Below, one piece after another: positions 55,519 through 63,899 of a DNA stretch of 64,000 bases (the first letter of the stretch is position 1; every line of letters starts with the position of its first letter). Source of the DNA: Candidatus Melainabacteria bacterium. GTDB taxonomy: Bacteria; Cyanobacteriota; Vampirovibrionia; Obscuribacterales; Obscuribacteraceae. The notes below the pieces were generated by a model, which had not been told where the DNA came from, searched no databases, and was given only the letters and a program-made list of their open reading frames with translations. Location of the stretch: the NCBI GenBank assembly GCA_003151275.1, contig PLXC01000147.1:62001-126000 (forward strand), read 5' to 3'. A program made the translations under genes and the position numbers.

Positions 55519-55857
55519 CTAGTAGCCGACATCGGAGTTGAGCTTTCTTTGCAATCGATTCTGGGAACGGAGCAAACTTCGTTCTTGTCCTATGCTTAAG
55601 TTGCCACCATTTAGGTACGCCTTCTGTTGCGCCTTTTGCCAAACAAGTGCGTTTTTCTTGGACAAGCTACGAAAATCTCTCGGTTTGAGATTGAATCTAG
55701 CAGCGTTTATTTCCTGATTGAGATATTGGTCGCGCTGTAACACAGCGTTGCGACGGCCATGAAATAGACTCCAAGCATAGGATGGAACGCTGATGCTACT
55801 CAACGATGCGAGAACGAGTGCTATTGCTGTTGCACGAAGGAACTTTTGGTTGCACAT
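55519..55857 (-). CDS. Small secreted basic protein
   Basis: A 112-residue protein from the ATG at 55857, seven bases after AGGAA; an extended frame to 55920 is unlikely. Signal peptide about 1-29 (ending SYA). The mature part is Arg/Gln/Asn-rich and helical (NAVLQRDQYLNQEINAAR). It ends five bases from the convergent AhpD-like gene. No family recognised. Confidence 0.72.
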   Translation of the reverse strand: MCNQKFLRATAIALVLASLSSISVPSYAWSLFHGRRNAVLQRDQYLNQEINAARFNLKPRDFRSLSKKNALVWQKAQQKAYLNGGNLSIGQERSLLRSQNRLQRKLNSDVGY

Positions 55858-56030
55858 TTTACGATTCCTGATTCTAGCGGTTGCGTAATTGAAGTTGGGC
55901 AGATAAAAATATCCGCCCATCTAATCAATACGACGACTTCGGGAATGATTTGTTCGCCAGGTAGGATTAAGTATTCGTGCACAATTCGTGGATTTCGCAT
56001 CGCCATGGTGTCATAGTTTCGGTCGCCTGC

Positions 56031-57596
56031 TTAATGCTTTCGTCGCCTGTGCGAAGAGCGTCGTGGAGCCCTTTTGGGTGCTGCCGGTGCGCTCGCCATT
56101 GTTATTTCAACTGGACCATTAGCTTCTGTCGTCGGAACAACGGAAATTTCAGGTTTGCCCGGTTCTTTGATCTGAATGGATTTTATTCGTCCAACTAGAC
56201 TGACTAATTCGCCCAGCGCCGCGCGCAGATCTTTAACCGATGGTGTGTGATTGTTCACCATAATTGTCACGGCCATGCTCTGCCCACCGGCTGTGCTAAC
56301 GATGCCACTAATAGACCTGGCAGTGTCCATAGACCCGGTTTTATAGCGAAAATTGTCGCCATTCTTGAGCAATGATAAATAGGGACCGTTGAGAGTCGGA
56401 GTGGCCATATGTTTGAGCACCGAATTAAGTGCGTGGGGTGACAATCCATTTTTTCGAGTCAGACCACATCCGTCAAGAATGACAGCTTCTTGTGGTGGCA
56501 CCCCGATGGAGCTGAGCCAAGTAGTTAACCTGTAGAGTCCCCGTTGTTCAATGGTAGTGTCGTCGTCTTTGTTTTTCACCTTGTCGACTTGATCCGGATT
56601 GAGCAGACCGATTGTTCTAAGCAGCTGTTGGGCGTATAAATTATCGCTCTCATGCAAAGTTGTAGTGATTATTTTTGATAGCGGATTTGATAGATGCTCG
56701 GCAATAAGAGTTGTCGGCGCATCACTGACATTGCTTTTGTCTCGCGACATCATTGCACTCTTATCCACATGAATGCCTTTATCCGCAAGAGACGACTCCA
56801 CTAAGGCAATGTTGTATTCATCAGGGTCCGCGATAATGAGAGGACTCTTTTGGCTGGTGCCTTCACCGCAATATGTGCGCAGAGTTTTGTTGCCCGGATC
56901 GTATGTTAGCCAAGCGGACGCGACATCTGATTTCATTAAGCTACGCGTTAGTGCGTTGATTTCATAAGTTGCGCTCATATCGAACACGCGCACTCCTTTC
57001 ATTGCCGTGGTGCCTTGAGCAATATTACGGTCCACGACAAAGTTCGAACAAACTGGCATATAAATTTGCCCGAAATCCTCCACAAGCCACCCAGGCAGGT
57101 ATTGTTCGAAGCCGCCGGGGGTTTTTGCTAAGCGCACACGTCCATCAACAGAGTGAATTTTTTTCGTGTCAATATGTGCCACCAGTTGCCTGATATCGTC
57201 GCGCGACAAAGTTGGATCTTGTGATGGACTGACGACAATGTCTCCGTGCAGCTTGCCTTCGCTCGCGGTGCCCGTTGAAAGAAGCTGGGTCTTGTACGTG
57301 TATCCGGCGCCTAGCGTTTCATAAGCGCACGCTGTCGTGAAGACTTTCGCAGTTGAGGCTGGTACGAACCTTTTATGGCCGTTGTATGAGTACAAGACCT
57401 TCCCTGACGGCAGTTCCATCACTTCGACACCAACGTTCGAGTGTTGCAGCGTTGGTAGCCGTAACCAATTGCCCAGCAAACCTTCTAGTGTTGTCGGGGT
57501 TGTTTGGGCGGCGTTGGCACGACACGGAGCCATGCCCGAGAACAGGAAAATTACTGAAATAATTAGTGAGAAGCGCCGAGCGCTGGAGGTTACCAA
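56031..57596 (-). CDS. dacB: D-Ala-D-Ala carboxypeptidase/endopeptidase (PBP4, S13)
   Basis: A 521-residue protein with a signal peptide (about 1-29). The three penicillin-binding motifs are present: Ser81-x-x-Lys84 (PASTAKVF), SDN (in HESDNLYAQ) and KTG (in YKTGSMD), with the inserted domains typical of class C PBP4. It trims or cuts peptidoglycan cross-links in the periplasm. The C-terminal tail is basic and Pro-rich. The start is TTG with no alternative that keeps the signal peptide. Product assignment is secure. Confidence 0.94.
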   Translation of the reverse strand: MVTSSARRFSLIISVIFLFSGMAPCRANAAQTTPTTLEGLLGNWLRLPTLQHSNVGVEVMELPSGKVLYSYNGHKRFVPASTAKVFTTACAYETLGAGYTYKTQLLSTGTASEGKLHGDIVVSPSQDPTLSRDDIRQLVAHIDTKKIHSVDGRVRLAKTPGGFEQYLPGWLVEDFGQIYMPVCSNFVVDRNIAQGTTAMKGVRVFDMSATYEINALTRSLMKSDVASAWLTYDPGNKTLRTYCGEGTSQKSPLIIADPDEYNIALVESSLADKGIHVDKSAMMSRDKSNVSDAPTTLIAEHLSNPLSKIITTTLHESDNLYAQQLLRTIGLLNPDQVDKVKNKDDDTTIEQRGLYRLTTWLSSIGVPPQEAVILDGCGLTRKNGLSPHALNSVLKHMATPTLNGPYLSLLKNGDNFRYKTGSMDTARSISGIVSTAGGQSMAVTIMVNNHTPSVKDLRAALGELVSLVGRIKSIQIKEPGKPEISVVPTTEANGPVEITMASAPAAPKRAPRRSSHRRRKH

Positions 57597-57739
57597 TGTT
57601 TGCTACAAGTCCAAGCCGTGCCTAAGTATGGCACGGTCATGTCGATCTGTCTTTTTCAGACGCTGGATTTTTAGGAATGTTGAGATTGCTGCGATCCAAG
57701 ACTATCCGCCAATTCCCAGCCGAAAATATTTCAGATGAG

Positions 57740-58177
57740 CTATGCTTGGACACTTTGTTCTTGAGCTTGCTTGAACTTTTGAATAAGCGCTCCTGGTGTT
57801 CTGCGCGGTCGCATGCTCTCGATGTTAACAAAAACACCGGTGTGATTTGCCGTCGTGGTTAGCAAATCGCCGACATAAATTTCGCCGTAGAATTTAACGC
57901 TCGCTGGACGGATTTCAGTTAAATACATGTGCCCTACAGGCTCGTCGAAGAGCTTAATTGGCCGCTTGTATTCTATGCTGGAAGCTGCGATGACCGGAGT
58001 GTAGCCTTGTTCGATGAATGATTGAAAGGAAAAGTGCTCTTCGAATAATTGCAAGCGCATATCTTCCAGCCAGCGGAAATAAACGATATTGGAAACGTGC
58101 CCAGCTGAATCGATGTCATATGTTCGTACCTTTATTTTCATTTGAATGCCAAGGTAACCAGCATTTTTCATATACAT
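57740..58177 (-). CDS. Hot-dog acyl-CoA thioesterase
   Basis: A 145-residue protein of the 4-hydroxybenzoyl-CoA thioesterase/YbgC type. The active-site motif YDIDSAGHVSN (with Asp and the N-terminal helix) is close to residue 20, followed by YFRWLEDMR and the strand-rich hot-dog fold. It hydrolyses a fatty or aromatic acyl-CoA. Starts at 58177 or 58171 are both near GAGG. It is divergent from rpiB. Confidence 0.9.
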   Translation of the reverse strand: MYMKNAGYLGIQMKIKVRTYDIDSAGHVSNIVYFRWLEDMRLQLFEEHFSFQSFIEQGYTPVIAASSIEYKRPIKLFDEPVGHMYLTEIRPASVKFYGEIYVGDLLTTTANHTGVFVNIESMRPRRTPGALIQKFKQAQEQSVQA

Positions 58178-58300
58178 TCATCCTCGAATTTGATAAATCC
58201 AGCAAGCGTTGCGCGTGCATAAGTCTACATGAGCCCCATTGAGTGCGATATGATTGACGCGTCTGTGTTGCGCATGCGTCTGAAAGATGCTGGAGGATCT

Positions 58301-58768
58301 ATGGCTGTCAAAGTGGCAATTGGGGCTGATCACGGTGGCTACGAGTTGAAAGACGTTGTCCGGGATTATCTGGAGCAAGAGAATTACGAACTCATTGATT
58401 TAGGCACATACAGTTCAGATGCGGTTGATTATCCTGACTACGCCGTCAAGGTTGGAGAGGCTATTCTGGATGATAAGGCAGACTTGGGCATCATGATTTG
58501 CGGCAGCGGAGTTGGTGCGTGTGTGGCGATCAATAAAATGCCGGGCATCCGCGCAGGACTTTGTCATGACACATTTTCAGCGCATCAAGGACGAGAAGAC
58601 GACGATACAAATGTGCTCTGTCTTGGAGCACGAGTAATCGGTCATCAGCTCGCCCTTGAAGTTGTGAAAACATTTCTGAACGCGAAATTCTCTGGTGCCG
58701 AAAGGCATGTTCGCAGATTGGCTAAAGTTCACGAGATTGAACAACGTTATTTAGTGAAGTCCCGATAA
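58301..58768 (+). CDS. rpiB: Ribose-5-phosphate isomerase B
   Basis: A 155-residue enzyme from the ATG at 58301, four bases after GGAGG; a longer frame from 58229 is not needed. The family motifs are clear: AIGADHGGYELK, DLGTYSSDAVDYPDYA and ICGSGVGACVAINKMPGIRAGL, the last with the catalytic cysteine. It interconverts ribose-5-phosphate and ribulose-5-phosphate in the pentose phosphate pathway. Confidence 0.95.
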   Translation: MAVKVAIGADHGGYELKDVVRDYLEQENYELIDLGTYSSDAVDYPDYAVKVGEAILDDKADLGIMICGSGVGACVAINKMPGIRAGLCHDTFSAHQGREDDDTNVLCLGARVIGHQLALEVVKTFLNAKFSGAERHVRRLAKVHEIEQRYLVKSR

Positions 58769-58836
58769 CACGCACCGTTAAGGCCTAATAGCACCGCACC
58801 GTCAAAGCCTGATAACGCCGCACCTTATTCGGTGCG
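58764..58836. repeat. Short tandem repeats ending in a hairpin
   Basis: Three units of about 24 bases, each centred on GCACC and AAGGCCT-like text (starting near 58764, 58787 and 58811), lie between the convergent rpiB and FMN reductase genes. The last contains CGCACC-TTATTC-GGTGCG, a 6-bp hairpin that could serve both transcripts as terminator. Confidence 0.6.
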
Positions 58837-58845
58837 CTTGCGATG

Positions 58846-59394
58846 CTAGGCTGGATTTGCGCGCTTAGCTTGTTTGGCTGGTTCCGTTAAGGCAATGGCC
58901 GTGTCCACTAACTCTTCTATGCGTGTTTTTACAAGAGCGTCGCTGACTAACTCATTGTCGAACGAGGATCCATCTGCATAGACGAATCTCGGAATAATTA
59001 GAGATCTGAAGTCTAACATCAAGCTGTTTGCTACACCCATAACTGACATGTAGCTGGACTTTCCACCCGCTGCACAAAGAAATCCGACTACCTTTTCAGT
59101 CCAAGCGCGACCGGTCAACTCAATTAGATTTTTAGCAGCTGCATTCACGTCGAAATTGTAGATTGGCACAGCCATCAAAATGCATTTCGCATTGCGAATT
59201 TTTTGTGCCACAATTTCAACGTTTGCATGAGAATAGGCAGCGCCACCATCACAGATCGGAAGCTCAAAATCGCGCAGGTCAAGCCATTCTGCGCCACCCT
59301 TCTCATTCAAAAGCTCGAAGGCAGCTCTGGCCATTTTTCTGCTGTTGCTTTCCGGATTTAAACTACAACTGACAATTAGATAATCGGACTTCAT
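58846..59394 (-). CDS. NADPH-dependent FMN reductase-like flavoprotein
   Basis: A 182-residue flavodoxin-fold protein. The FMN phosphate loop SCSLNPESNSRKMAR is at residues 9-23, with VPIYNFDVNAAAKN and AAGGKSSY contacting the isoalloxazine. It should transfer electrons from NAD(P)H through FMN. It follows the rubrerythrin gene by 22 bases, so they form an operon, and it may supply electrons for peroxide reduction. Confidence 0.9.
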   Translation of the reverse strand: MKSDYLIVSCSLNPESNSRKMARAAFELLNEKGGAEWLDLRDFELPICDGGAAYSHANVEIVAQKIRNAKCILMAVPIYNFDVNAAAKNLIELTGRAWTEKVVGFLCAAGGKSSYMSVMGVANSLMLDFRSLIIPRFVYADGSSFDNELVSDALVKTRIEELVDTAIALTEPAKQAKRANPA

Positions 59395-59416
59395 TACTCA
59401 CTCCCTCCGCTTGCAA

Positions 59417-59908
59417 TTACGATGCCTGTGCTGTTACTTCAGATACGCTTTGAACCTTAGATAGCGCCTTTTGATATTTGGTGGCATGGAATTTCTCGAC
59501 CAATGTCAAAGCCTTAAAGCGTTTGGCTGCTTGCTCAAATATCTTTGCGTGCTCGGCCGATTCAGCCCCTTGTTCAACGAACTCCCCGGCTGCATCTAAT
59601 CTTCCTTCTTCTAACGCGGTTTGTTCGAACTCTGGATACATATGATTAGTTTCGTAGAGTTCGCCTTCAATTGCTAGTTCAAGAATTTTCTCCACTGTCA
59701 GGTCGCCTGGTGGATACAGCAATTCGAGATGTGAAAACGCATGTCCAGTTTCCTGATGGGCGGTTTCTTCAAACAGTTTTGCGATCTCTTCGTTGCCCAG
59801 TTTACGAGCGACTTTTGCAAAATATAGGTACTTTCTATTCGCCATAGATTCTCCAGCAAAAGCGGAATGCAGATTCTCGGCGGTCTTTGTGTTATCTAGC
59901 TTTTTCAT
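59417..59908 (-). CDS. rbr: Rubrerythrin without rubredoxin domain
   Basis: A 163-residue diiron protein. The carboxylate motifs are intact (FAGESMANRKY near residue 17, EETAHQETGH near 47, EFVEQGAESAEH near 117). The C-terminal rubredoxin domain of classical rubrerythrin is absent, as in the erythrin/short type. It reduces hydrogen peroxide and needs an outside electron donor, possibly the FMN reductase encoded next. A PerR-type operator lies 29 bases upstream. Confidence 0.93.
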   Translation of the reverse strand: MKKLDNTKTAENLHSAFAGESMANRKYLYFAKVARKLGNEEIAKLFEETAHQETGHAFSHLELLYPPGDLTVEKILELAIEGELYETNHMYPEFEQTALEEGRLDAAGEFVEQGAESAEHAKIFEQAAKRFKALTLVEKFHATKYQKALSKVQSVSEVTAQAS

Positions 59909-59936
59909 AATTTTCTCCGTTAATATTTGTCTAAAG

Positions 59937-59951
59937 CTAGAGTCGGTCTAA
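59937..59951 (-). promoter_or_regulatory. PerR/Fur-type operator upstream of rubrerythrin
   Basis: TTAGACCGACTCTAG (minus strand) matches the site at 60411-60425 at 11 of 15 positions and has the 7-1-7 dyad form of Fur-family boxes. Confidence 0.6.
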
Positions 59952-59985
59952 CTTCAAGGCAAAAAATTTTGTTTTGTGTGACTGA

Positions 59986-60387
59986 CTACTTCTTGACTTC
60001 GCCGAAGATCGTCACATGGTAGTGGTCAACTGTGAATTCAGGCGCCAATTCAAGTTTCAGTGCAGAAACCTTATCTGCATCTATGTCGTATACCTGTCCA
60101 GTCTTCACGTCTACAAAGTGATGATGATCGCTAACGTTTGCGTCGTACCGCACCCTTCCGGGCTCAGTAAACACTTCTTTGATCACTCCGGCTTCAACAA
60201 GGGCATTCAAAGTGTTGTATACGGTCGCTCGGGAGAGCGAAACCGGCAGCTTTGTTGCCACTGCTTGAAAGACCTCATCAGCCGTTGGGTGGCAGTCAGT
60301 GCCTACCAGATACTCGGCAATCACTGCACGTTGAGCCGTTGGCTTGACGCCGTGGTTTGATAAAAGCTCTTCAATGTGACTTGCCAT
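59986..60387 (-). CDS. Fur-family regulator, PerR-like
   Basis: A 133-residue Fur-family protein. The winged helix (1-85) contains PTAQRAVIAEYL and SLSRATVYNTLNAL. The metal region has DHHHFVDV. The C-terminal CxxC pairs that bind structural zinc in many Fur/PerR proteins are absent. Given its neighbours (rubrerythrin and FMN reductase), it is most likely a peroxide sensor that represses both its own gene and rubrerythrin through matching boxes. Confidence 0.92.
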   Translation of the reverse strand: MASHIEELLSNHGVKPTAQRAVIAEYLVGTDCHPTADEVFQAVATKLPVSLSRATVYNTLNALVEAGVIKEVFTEPGRVRYDANVSDHHHFVDVKTGQVYDIDADKVSALKLELAPEFTVDHYHVTIFGEVKK

Positions 60388-60410
60388 TTCTGTTTGGACT
60401 CCTTCTGTTC

Positions 60411-60425
60411 TTAGAATAAGTCTAA
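60411..60425 (-). promoter_or_regulatory. PerR/Fur-type operator upstream of the Fur-family gene
   Basis: TTAGACTTATTCTAA (minus strand) is a 7-1-7 dyad, 6 of 7 paired positions matching, 24 bases upstream of the regulator start. It resembles the PerR box TTATAATNATTATAA. Confidence 0.65.
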
Positions 60426-60551
60426 GTTACGACTTTGTCAACGGTAAATTGCTAATTTAAGACTTTCCTCTCATTTTAGCTGCTTCAAGGCTGCTTCAAT
60501 AAGGAACCTGATTCAATATATTGATTCATGGCTAAAGTTGTTGGAGGTTGC

Positions 60552-60782
60552 ATGTCGCTACAGACCATTAAACAATCGATTGCGGATAAGAAGTTACTTT
60601 GTCCAACCTGCAAAAAGCCTGTGAAGGAGTTTGAAAAGTTTGTCGAAATGACGGCATCCGTCTGGGATGGTGCAGGTGATTCTGCCCTCGAGACAAAAGG
60701 TTCGAAAGTAACGCTGATCTGCGGCAACAAGCCATGCGAGTGGCGGGAACGCACTGAATTCTGGTCTCAGTACATTGAATAG
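60552..60782 (+). CDS. Small zinc-ribbon-like protein
   Basis: A 76-residue protein from the ATG at 60552, four bases after GGAGG. Two Cys pairs (LCPTCKKP and ICGNKPC) suggest one zinc site. The centre is acidic. It is divergent from the Fur-family gene. No named family recognised; function unknown. Confidence 0.7.
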   Translation: MSLQTIKQSIADKKLLCPTCKKPVKEFEKFVEMTASVWDGAGDSALETKGSKVTLICGNKPCEWRERTEFWSQYIE

Positions 60783-60797
60783 CTGTTCCAAGTTGCT

Positions 60798-61940
60798 CTA
60801 ATCTGTTTTTGTTTTTTGTTCTTCAACGGGTTCAACGTAGCGTATCTTCTTATCTTCAGAAGAGTTCTTTGCTTCGGCTGCATTGTTCGACGTACTCTGC
60901 TTTTCTAAGTTCTCCGACTTGTTTTTTTCAGATTCGCTTGTCGAAGCAGGCTCATGCGTGAACATCGGGTGCGATGATGACTCGTGTGCAAACCCTGGAT
61001 GGGGAGCAGTCGTCTGTGCAGCTTCACTTTCTGACTTGGCGAGTGGTGCAAACTTTGATTCAATTGAATGAGCGCGCTTCAAGCAGTTGGCTGCTTCTGT
61101 CGTATTGCCGTTCATCTGGTACAACTCAGCGAGACTGCGCAATGCATCGGCTACTTGCGGATTATCGTTTCCATACAATTTTTCTCTAGCAACCAAAGAC
61201 TTTTTCAGTAACGGTTCTGCCAGGGCAGATTGACCGCGTAATTTGTAGACCTCACCAAGCTGGCTTAAATTACGCATGTAATCGTGATCGCCTGCAGGCT
61301 CGGCTGTTTTGGTCTGCAAAGCTTGTTGATATTCAGTTTGGATTGCAGTCAATCTGTTCTCACGTGCGGCGAGACTTTCTAACGCGTCAGACAGCGCCTT
61401 GGTGGCGATATTCTTCTCGTGGGCATTGCCGTTCTCAACCATCGATTGAAGAGCTGAGACCGTGCCTGTGCTGGCAAAGATACCGGCAAACTTTCCTGCT
61501 AGCTCTGGATTTGTTAGTTGAGACATGGCCAAAATTGCTGCTTTTTTGCTTTGTTCATTTCCCATTAAGTGTGGAATGAATTTTTCGATCGTTTGAATCT
61601 CTTGCAGTCTCAATTGCTGTTGATTGAATGCATATGTAAAGCAGCCTCCCATCAGGAAGATCAACATCCCAGAAATAATTGGAGCAACAGCAGTGATTTT
61701 GTCCCAGTTATCTTTTACAGAGCGCGTGCTCAGTGGTGTGCTGACTGGTATGCTCACTGGAGTAACTGGCAACGTTTTTTGTTTGATCGAAGGGGCTCTA
61801 TCGTCGATAACGATCCTGACCGGTTCGTGCTTATCAAATTCGCTACGCGTGCCGTTATCCGAAACCTTTGTTATCGTATCTACGCCCATGCTAATGTTTC
61901 CTCTGCCAAATGGCTTGCGCTCTATATTGGGCTCGCTCAT
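60798..61940 (-). CDS. Membrane protein with TPRs
   Basis: A 380-residue protein from the ATG at 61940, chosen because a sigma-70 -10 box sits between it and the alternative ATG at 61982. One membrane helix (about 85-105) separates a short cytoplasmic start from a helical region. That region includes two or three kinesin-light-chain TPRs (about 220-300) with KSLVAREKLYGN. A disordered acidic and Ser-rich tail ends the protein. No enzyme domain. Confidence 0.84.
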   Translation of the reverse strand: MSEPNIERKPFGRGNISMGVDTITKVSDNGTRSEFDKHEPVRIVIDDRAPSIKQKTLPVTPVSIPVSTPLSTRSVKDNWDKITAVAPIISGMLIFLMGGCFTYAFNQQQLRLQEIQTIEKFIPHLMGNEQSKKAAILAMSQLTNPELAGKFAGIFASTGTVSALQSMVENGNAHEKNIATKALSDALESLAARENRLTAIQTEYQQALQTKTAEPAGDHDYMRNLSQLGEVYKLRGQSALAEPLLKKSLVAREKLYGNDNPQVADALRSLAELYQMNGNTTEAANCLKRAHSIESKFAPLAKSESEAAQTTAPHPGFAHESSSHPMFTHEPASTSESEKNKSENLEKQSTSNNAAEAKNSSEDKKIRYVEPVEEQKTKTD

Positions 61941-61949
61941 CAACAAAAA

Positions 61950-61978
61950 ATTATAGACCTCTGATGTCAGCAGTGCAA
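61950..61978 (-). promoter_or_regulatory. Sigma-70-type promoter, likely leaderless transcript
   Basis: On the minus strand TTGCAC (61973-61978), a 17-base spacer and TATAAT (61950-61955) precede the ATG at 61940 by nine bases. Transcription would begin within about three bases of the start codon, giving an almost leaderless mRNA for the TPR membrane protein. Confidence 0.55.
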
Positions 61979-62131
61979 ACAATAATTTGCTCGATCATGA
62001 CACTCATCGTTGTTAAGCAAAGCTGTGTTTATCGATGCAGAAGTATTTAAATGTGTGAAGCATTTTGATGCGATCAGACCGTGTAAACTTTGCGATCTGT
62101 CTAGTTTAAATTGAGATGTGGAGGTTGATCT

Positions 62132-63112
62132 GTGCGCGCAATAGTAATTTCAAAACCGGGCGGTCCGGAAGTTCTTCAATACAAAGAAGTGCCCGATGTC
62201 TCCCCTCAACGCGGCGAAGTGCGAGTGCGCGTGCGGGCAACTGCAGTGAATCGAGCCGATTTGATTCAAAGAGAAGGAAAGTATCCAGCTCCTGTAGGTG
62301 TACCGGCGGATATACCGGGGCTTGAGTATGCAGGTGACGTGGATGCACTGGGTGATGGTGTTACTGATTTGAAGGTAGGCGATAGAGTGTTTGGGCTCGT
62401 GGGCGGGGGAGCATATGCGGAGAACATCGTTGTGCACTCTCGTGTTGCCAGCATGATGCCAGCGAATCTCTCTTATGAGGAGGCTGCTGCGTTCCCGGAA
62501 GCCTTTATCACCGCATATGATGCCATGGTGTCACAGTGTCGATTGAGTGCCGGCGAATCGATTTTAATCACTGCCGCTGCCAGTGGTGTTGGTACCGCGG
62601 CCATTCAGATCGCTCATGCGATCGGGGCGCGTCCGATCGGCACCATTCGAACAGAATCCAAAGCAGCGAAATTAAAGGAATTGGGATTAGATGATGTCAT
62701 TGTCAATACTGATACCACTTTTGCCGAGGCGGTCTTGAAGGCAACTAACGGTATGGGTGTAAATGTCGTGCTTGAATTAGTTGGTGGCGATTATGTAACT
62801 CAGGACTTGCAGTGCACTGCACCTAGGGGGCGTATCATCATAGTTGGATTGTTAGCTGGTGCCTCTTGTAAGTTCAATCTTGGACTATTGCTTAGCAAGC
62901 GTTTTGAACTTCGAGGCACCTCATTGCGAGCGCGTGGTCTGGAAGAAAAAATTCTTGTCGCGCAAACGTTCAGCAAAAATATCGTGCCCTTAATTGAATC
63001 CGGCAAATTAAAAGCAGTTGTCGACAAAACCTTCTCTCTGGAGGATGCCGCAGCGGCGCACGAGTTTCTCGCTAAGAACGAAAGCTTCGGCAAAGTGGTG
63101 CTAAAGCTGTAA
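62132..63112 (+). CDS. NAD(P)H:quinone oxidoreductase-like MDR protein
   Basis: A 326-residue medium-chain dehydrogenase/reductase of the zeta-crystallin/PIG3 type. It has the N-terminal GroES-like domain (KPGGPEVLQY, NRADLIQREGKY) and the Rossmann motif ASGVGTAAIQIA (about 149-160). No zinc-binding cysteines are present, as expected for this group. It reduces quinones with NADPH. The GTG start follows GGAGG. Probably single-gene. Confidence 0.93.
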   Translation: MRAIVISKPGGPEVLQYKEVPDVSPQRGEVRVRVRATAVNRADLIQREGKYPAPVGVPADIPGLEYAGDVDALGDGVTDLKVGDRVFGLVGGGAYAENIVVHSRVASMMPANLSYEEAAAFPEAFITAYDAMVSQCRLSAGESILITAAASGVGTAAIQIAHAIGARPIGTIRTESKAAKLKELGLDDVIVNTDTTFAEAVLKATNGMGVNVVLELVGGDYVTQDLQCTAPRGRIIIVGLLAGASCKFNLGLLLSKRFELRGTSLRARGLEEKILVAQTFSKNIVPLIESGKLKAVVDKTFSLEDAAAAHEFLAKNESFGKVVLKL

Positions 63113-63224
63113 ATCGCGCAGACTTAACTGCTTGCGCGGTGTCAGCGTTTATGACAACAGTTCGCAGCCAATCTTGACGAATAATAGGATGAATAAACAT
63201 ACATGGTAATCAAAGAGGTGTTTT

Positions 63225-63785
63225 ATGGCTAAGACAGGATTGTTGTTGATGGATCTACAAAACGGCATTCTCAATCGTCAAACCAGCGATCCTGATTTCA
63301 TTAGCCGCCTTCAACAAGTCATAACTACAGCACGTGTAGCCGCCCTACCAATCATTTACGTAGTTGTAAAATTCAGAGAGCATTACCCCGAGGTCAGCTC
63401 ACGCAACAAAGCTTTCGGCGCGCTTAAATCCGGGGCATTCCCGCTCCAAGAAGGCAATCCGGCGGCGGACATAAGTAGTTCGTTGGCTCCGGAGCCCCAC
63501 GACATAGTTGTGACGAAGCGACGTGTAGGCGCCTTCATTGGCAGTGACTTAGAAGTAGTACTCAGATCGCAAGAAATTGATCACATTATTCTGACTGGAA
63601 TTGCCACGAGCGGTGTTGTGCTCTCGACACTCAGAGCAGCCGCGGACATGGATTTTGTAATTACCGTCTTATCAGATTGTTGTTACGACAAAGATGAGGA
63701 AGTACAGCGAGTCCTTATGGAGAAAGTGTTTCCGATGCAAGCAGAGGTCATGACAGCGAAGCAGTGGGCGCAACTATTCTCTTAA
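63225..63785 (+). CDS. Isochorismatase-family protein lacking the catalytic cysteine
   Basis: A 186-residue isochorismatase-fold protein. The Asp of LLLMDLQNG and the Lys of VTKRRVGAF are present, but the site that normally holds Cys is Gly130 in GIATSGVVL. I recall this variant as a recurring subfamily with TSGVVLST and SDCCYDKDEE. The reaction may therefore differ from classic hydrolases. The start ATG is preceded by a weak GAGG. It stands alone after the quinone reductase. Confidence 0.9.
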   Translation: MAKTGLLLMDLQNGILNRQTSDPDFISRLQQVITTARVAALPIIYVVVKFREHYPEVSSRNKAFGALKSGAFPLQEGNPAADISSSLAPEPHDIVVTKRRVGAFIGSDLEVVLRSQEIDHIILTGIATSGVVLSTLRAAADMDFVITVLSDCCYDKDEEVQRVLMEKVFPMQAEVMTAKQWAQLFS

Positions 63786-63899
63786 CCGAATTCGACGTCT
63801 CGATCTTCAATTTAGAGATGACACGCAGAGGCGACAGGACCATTGTAGTGTTGTAACTGCTGTAATTGAGTTTGGCAAAGTAGGCTCAAGCATTAATTG

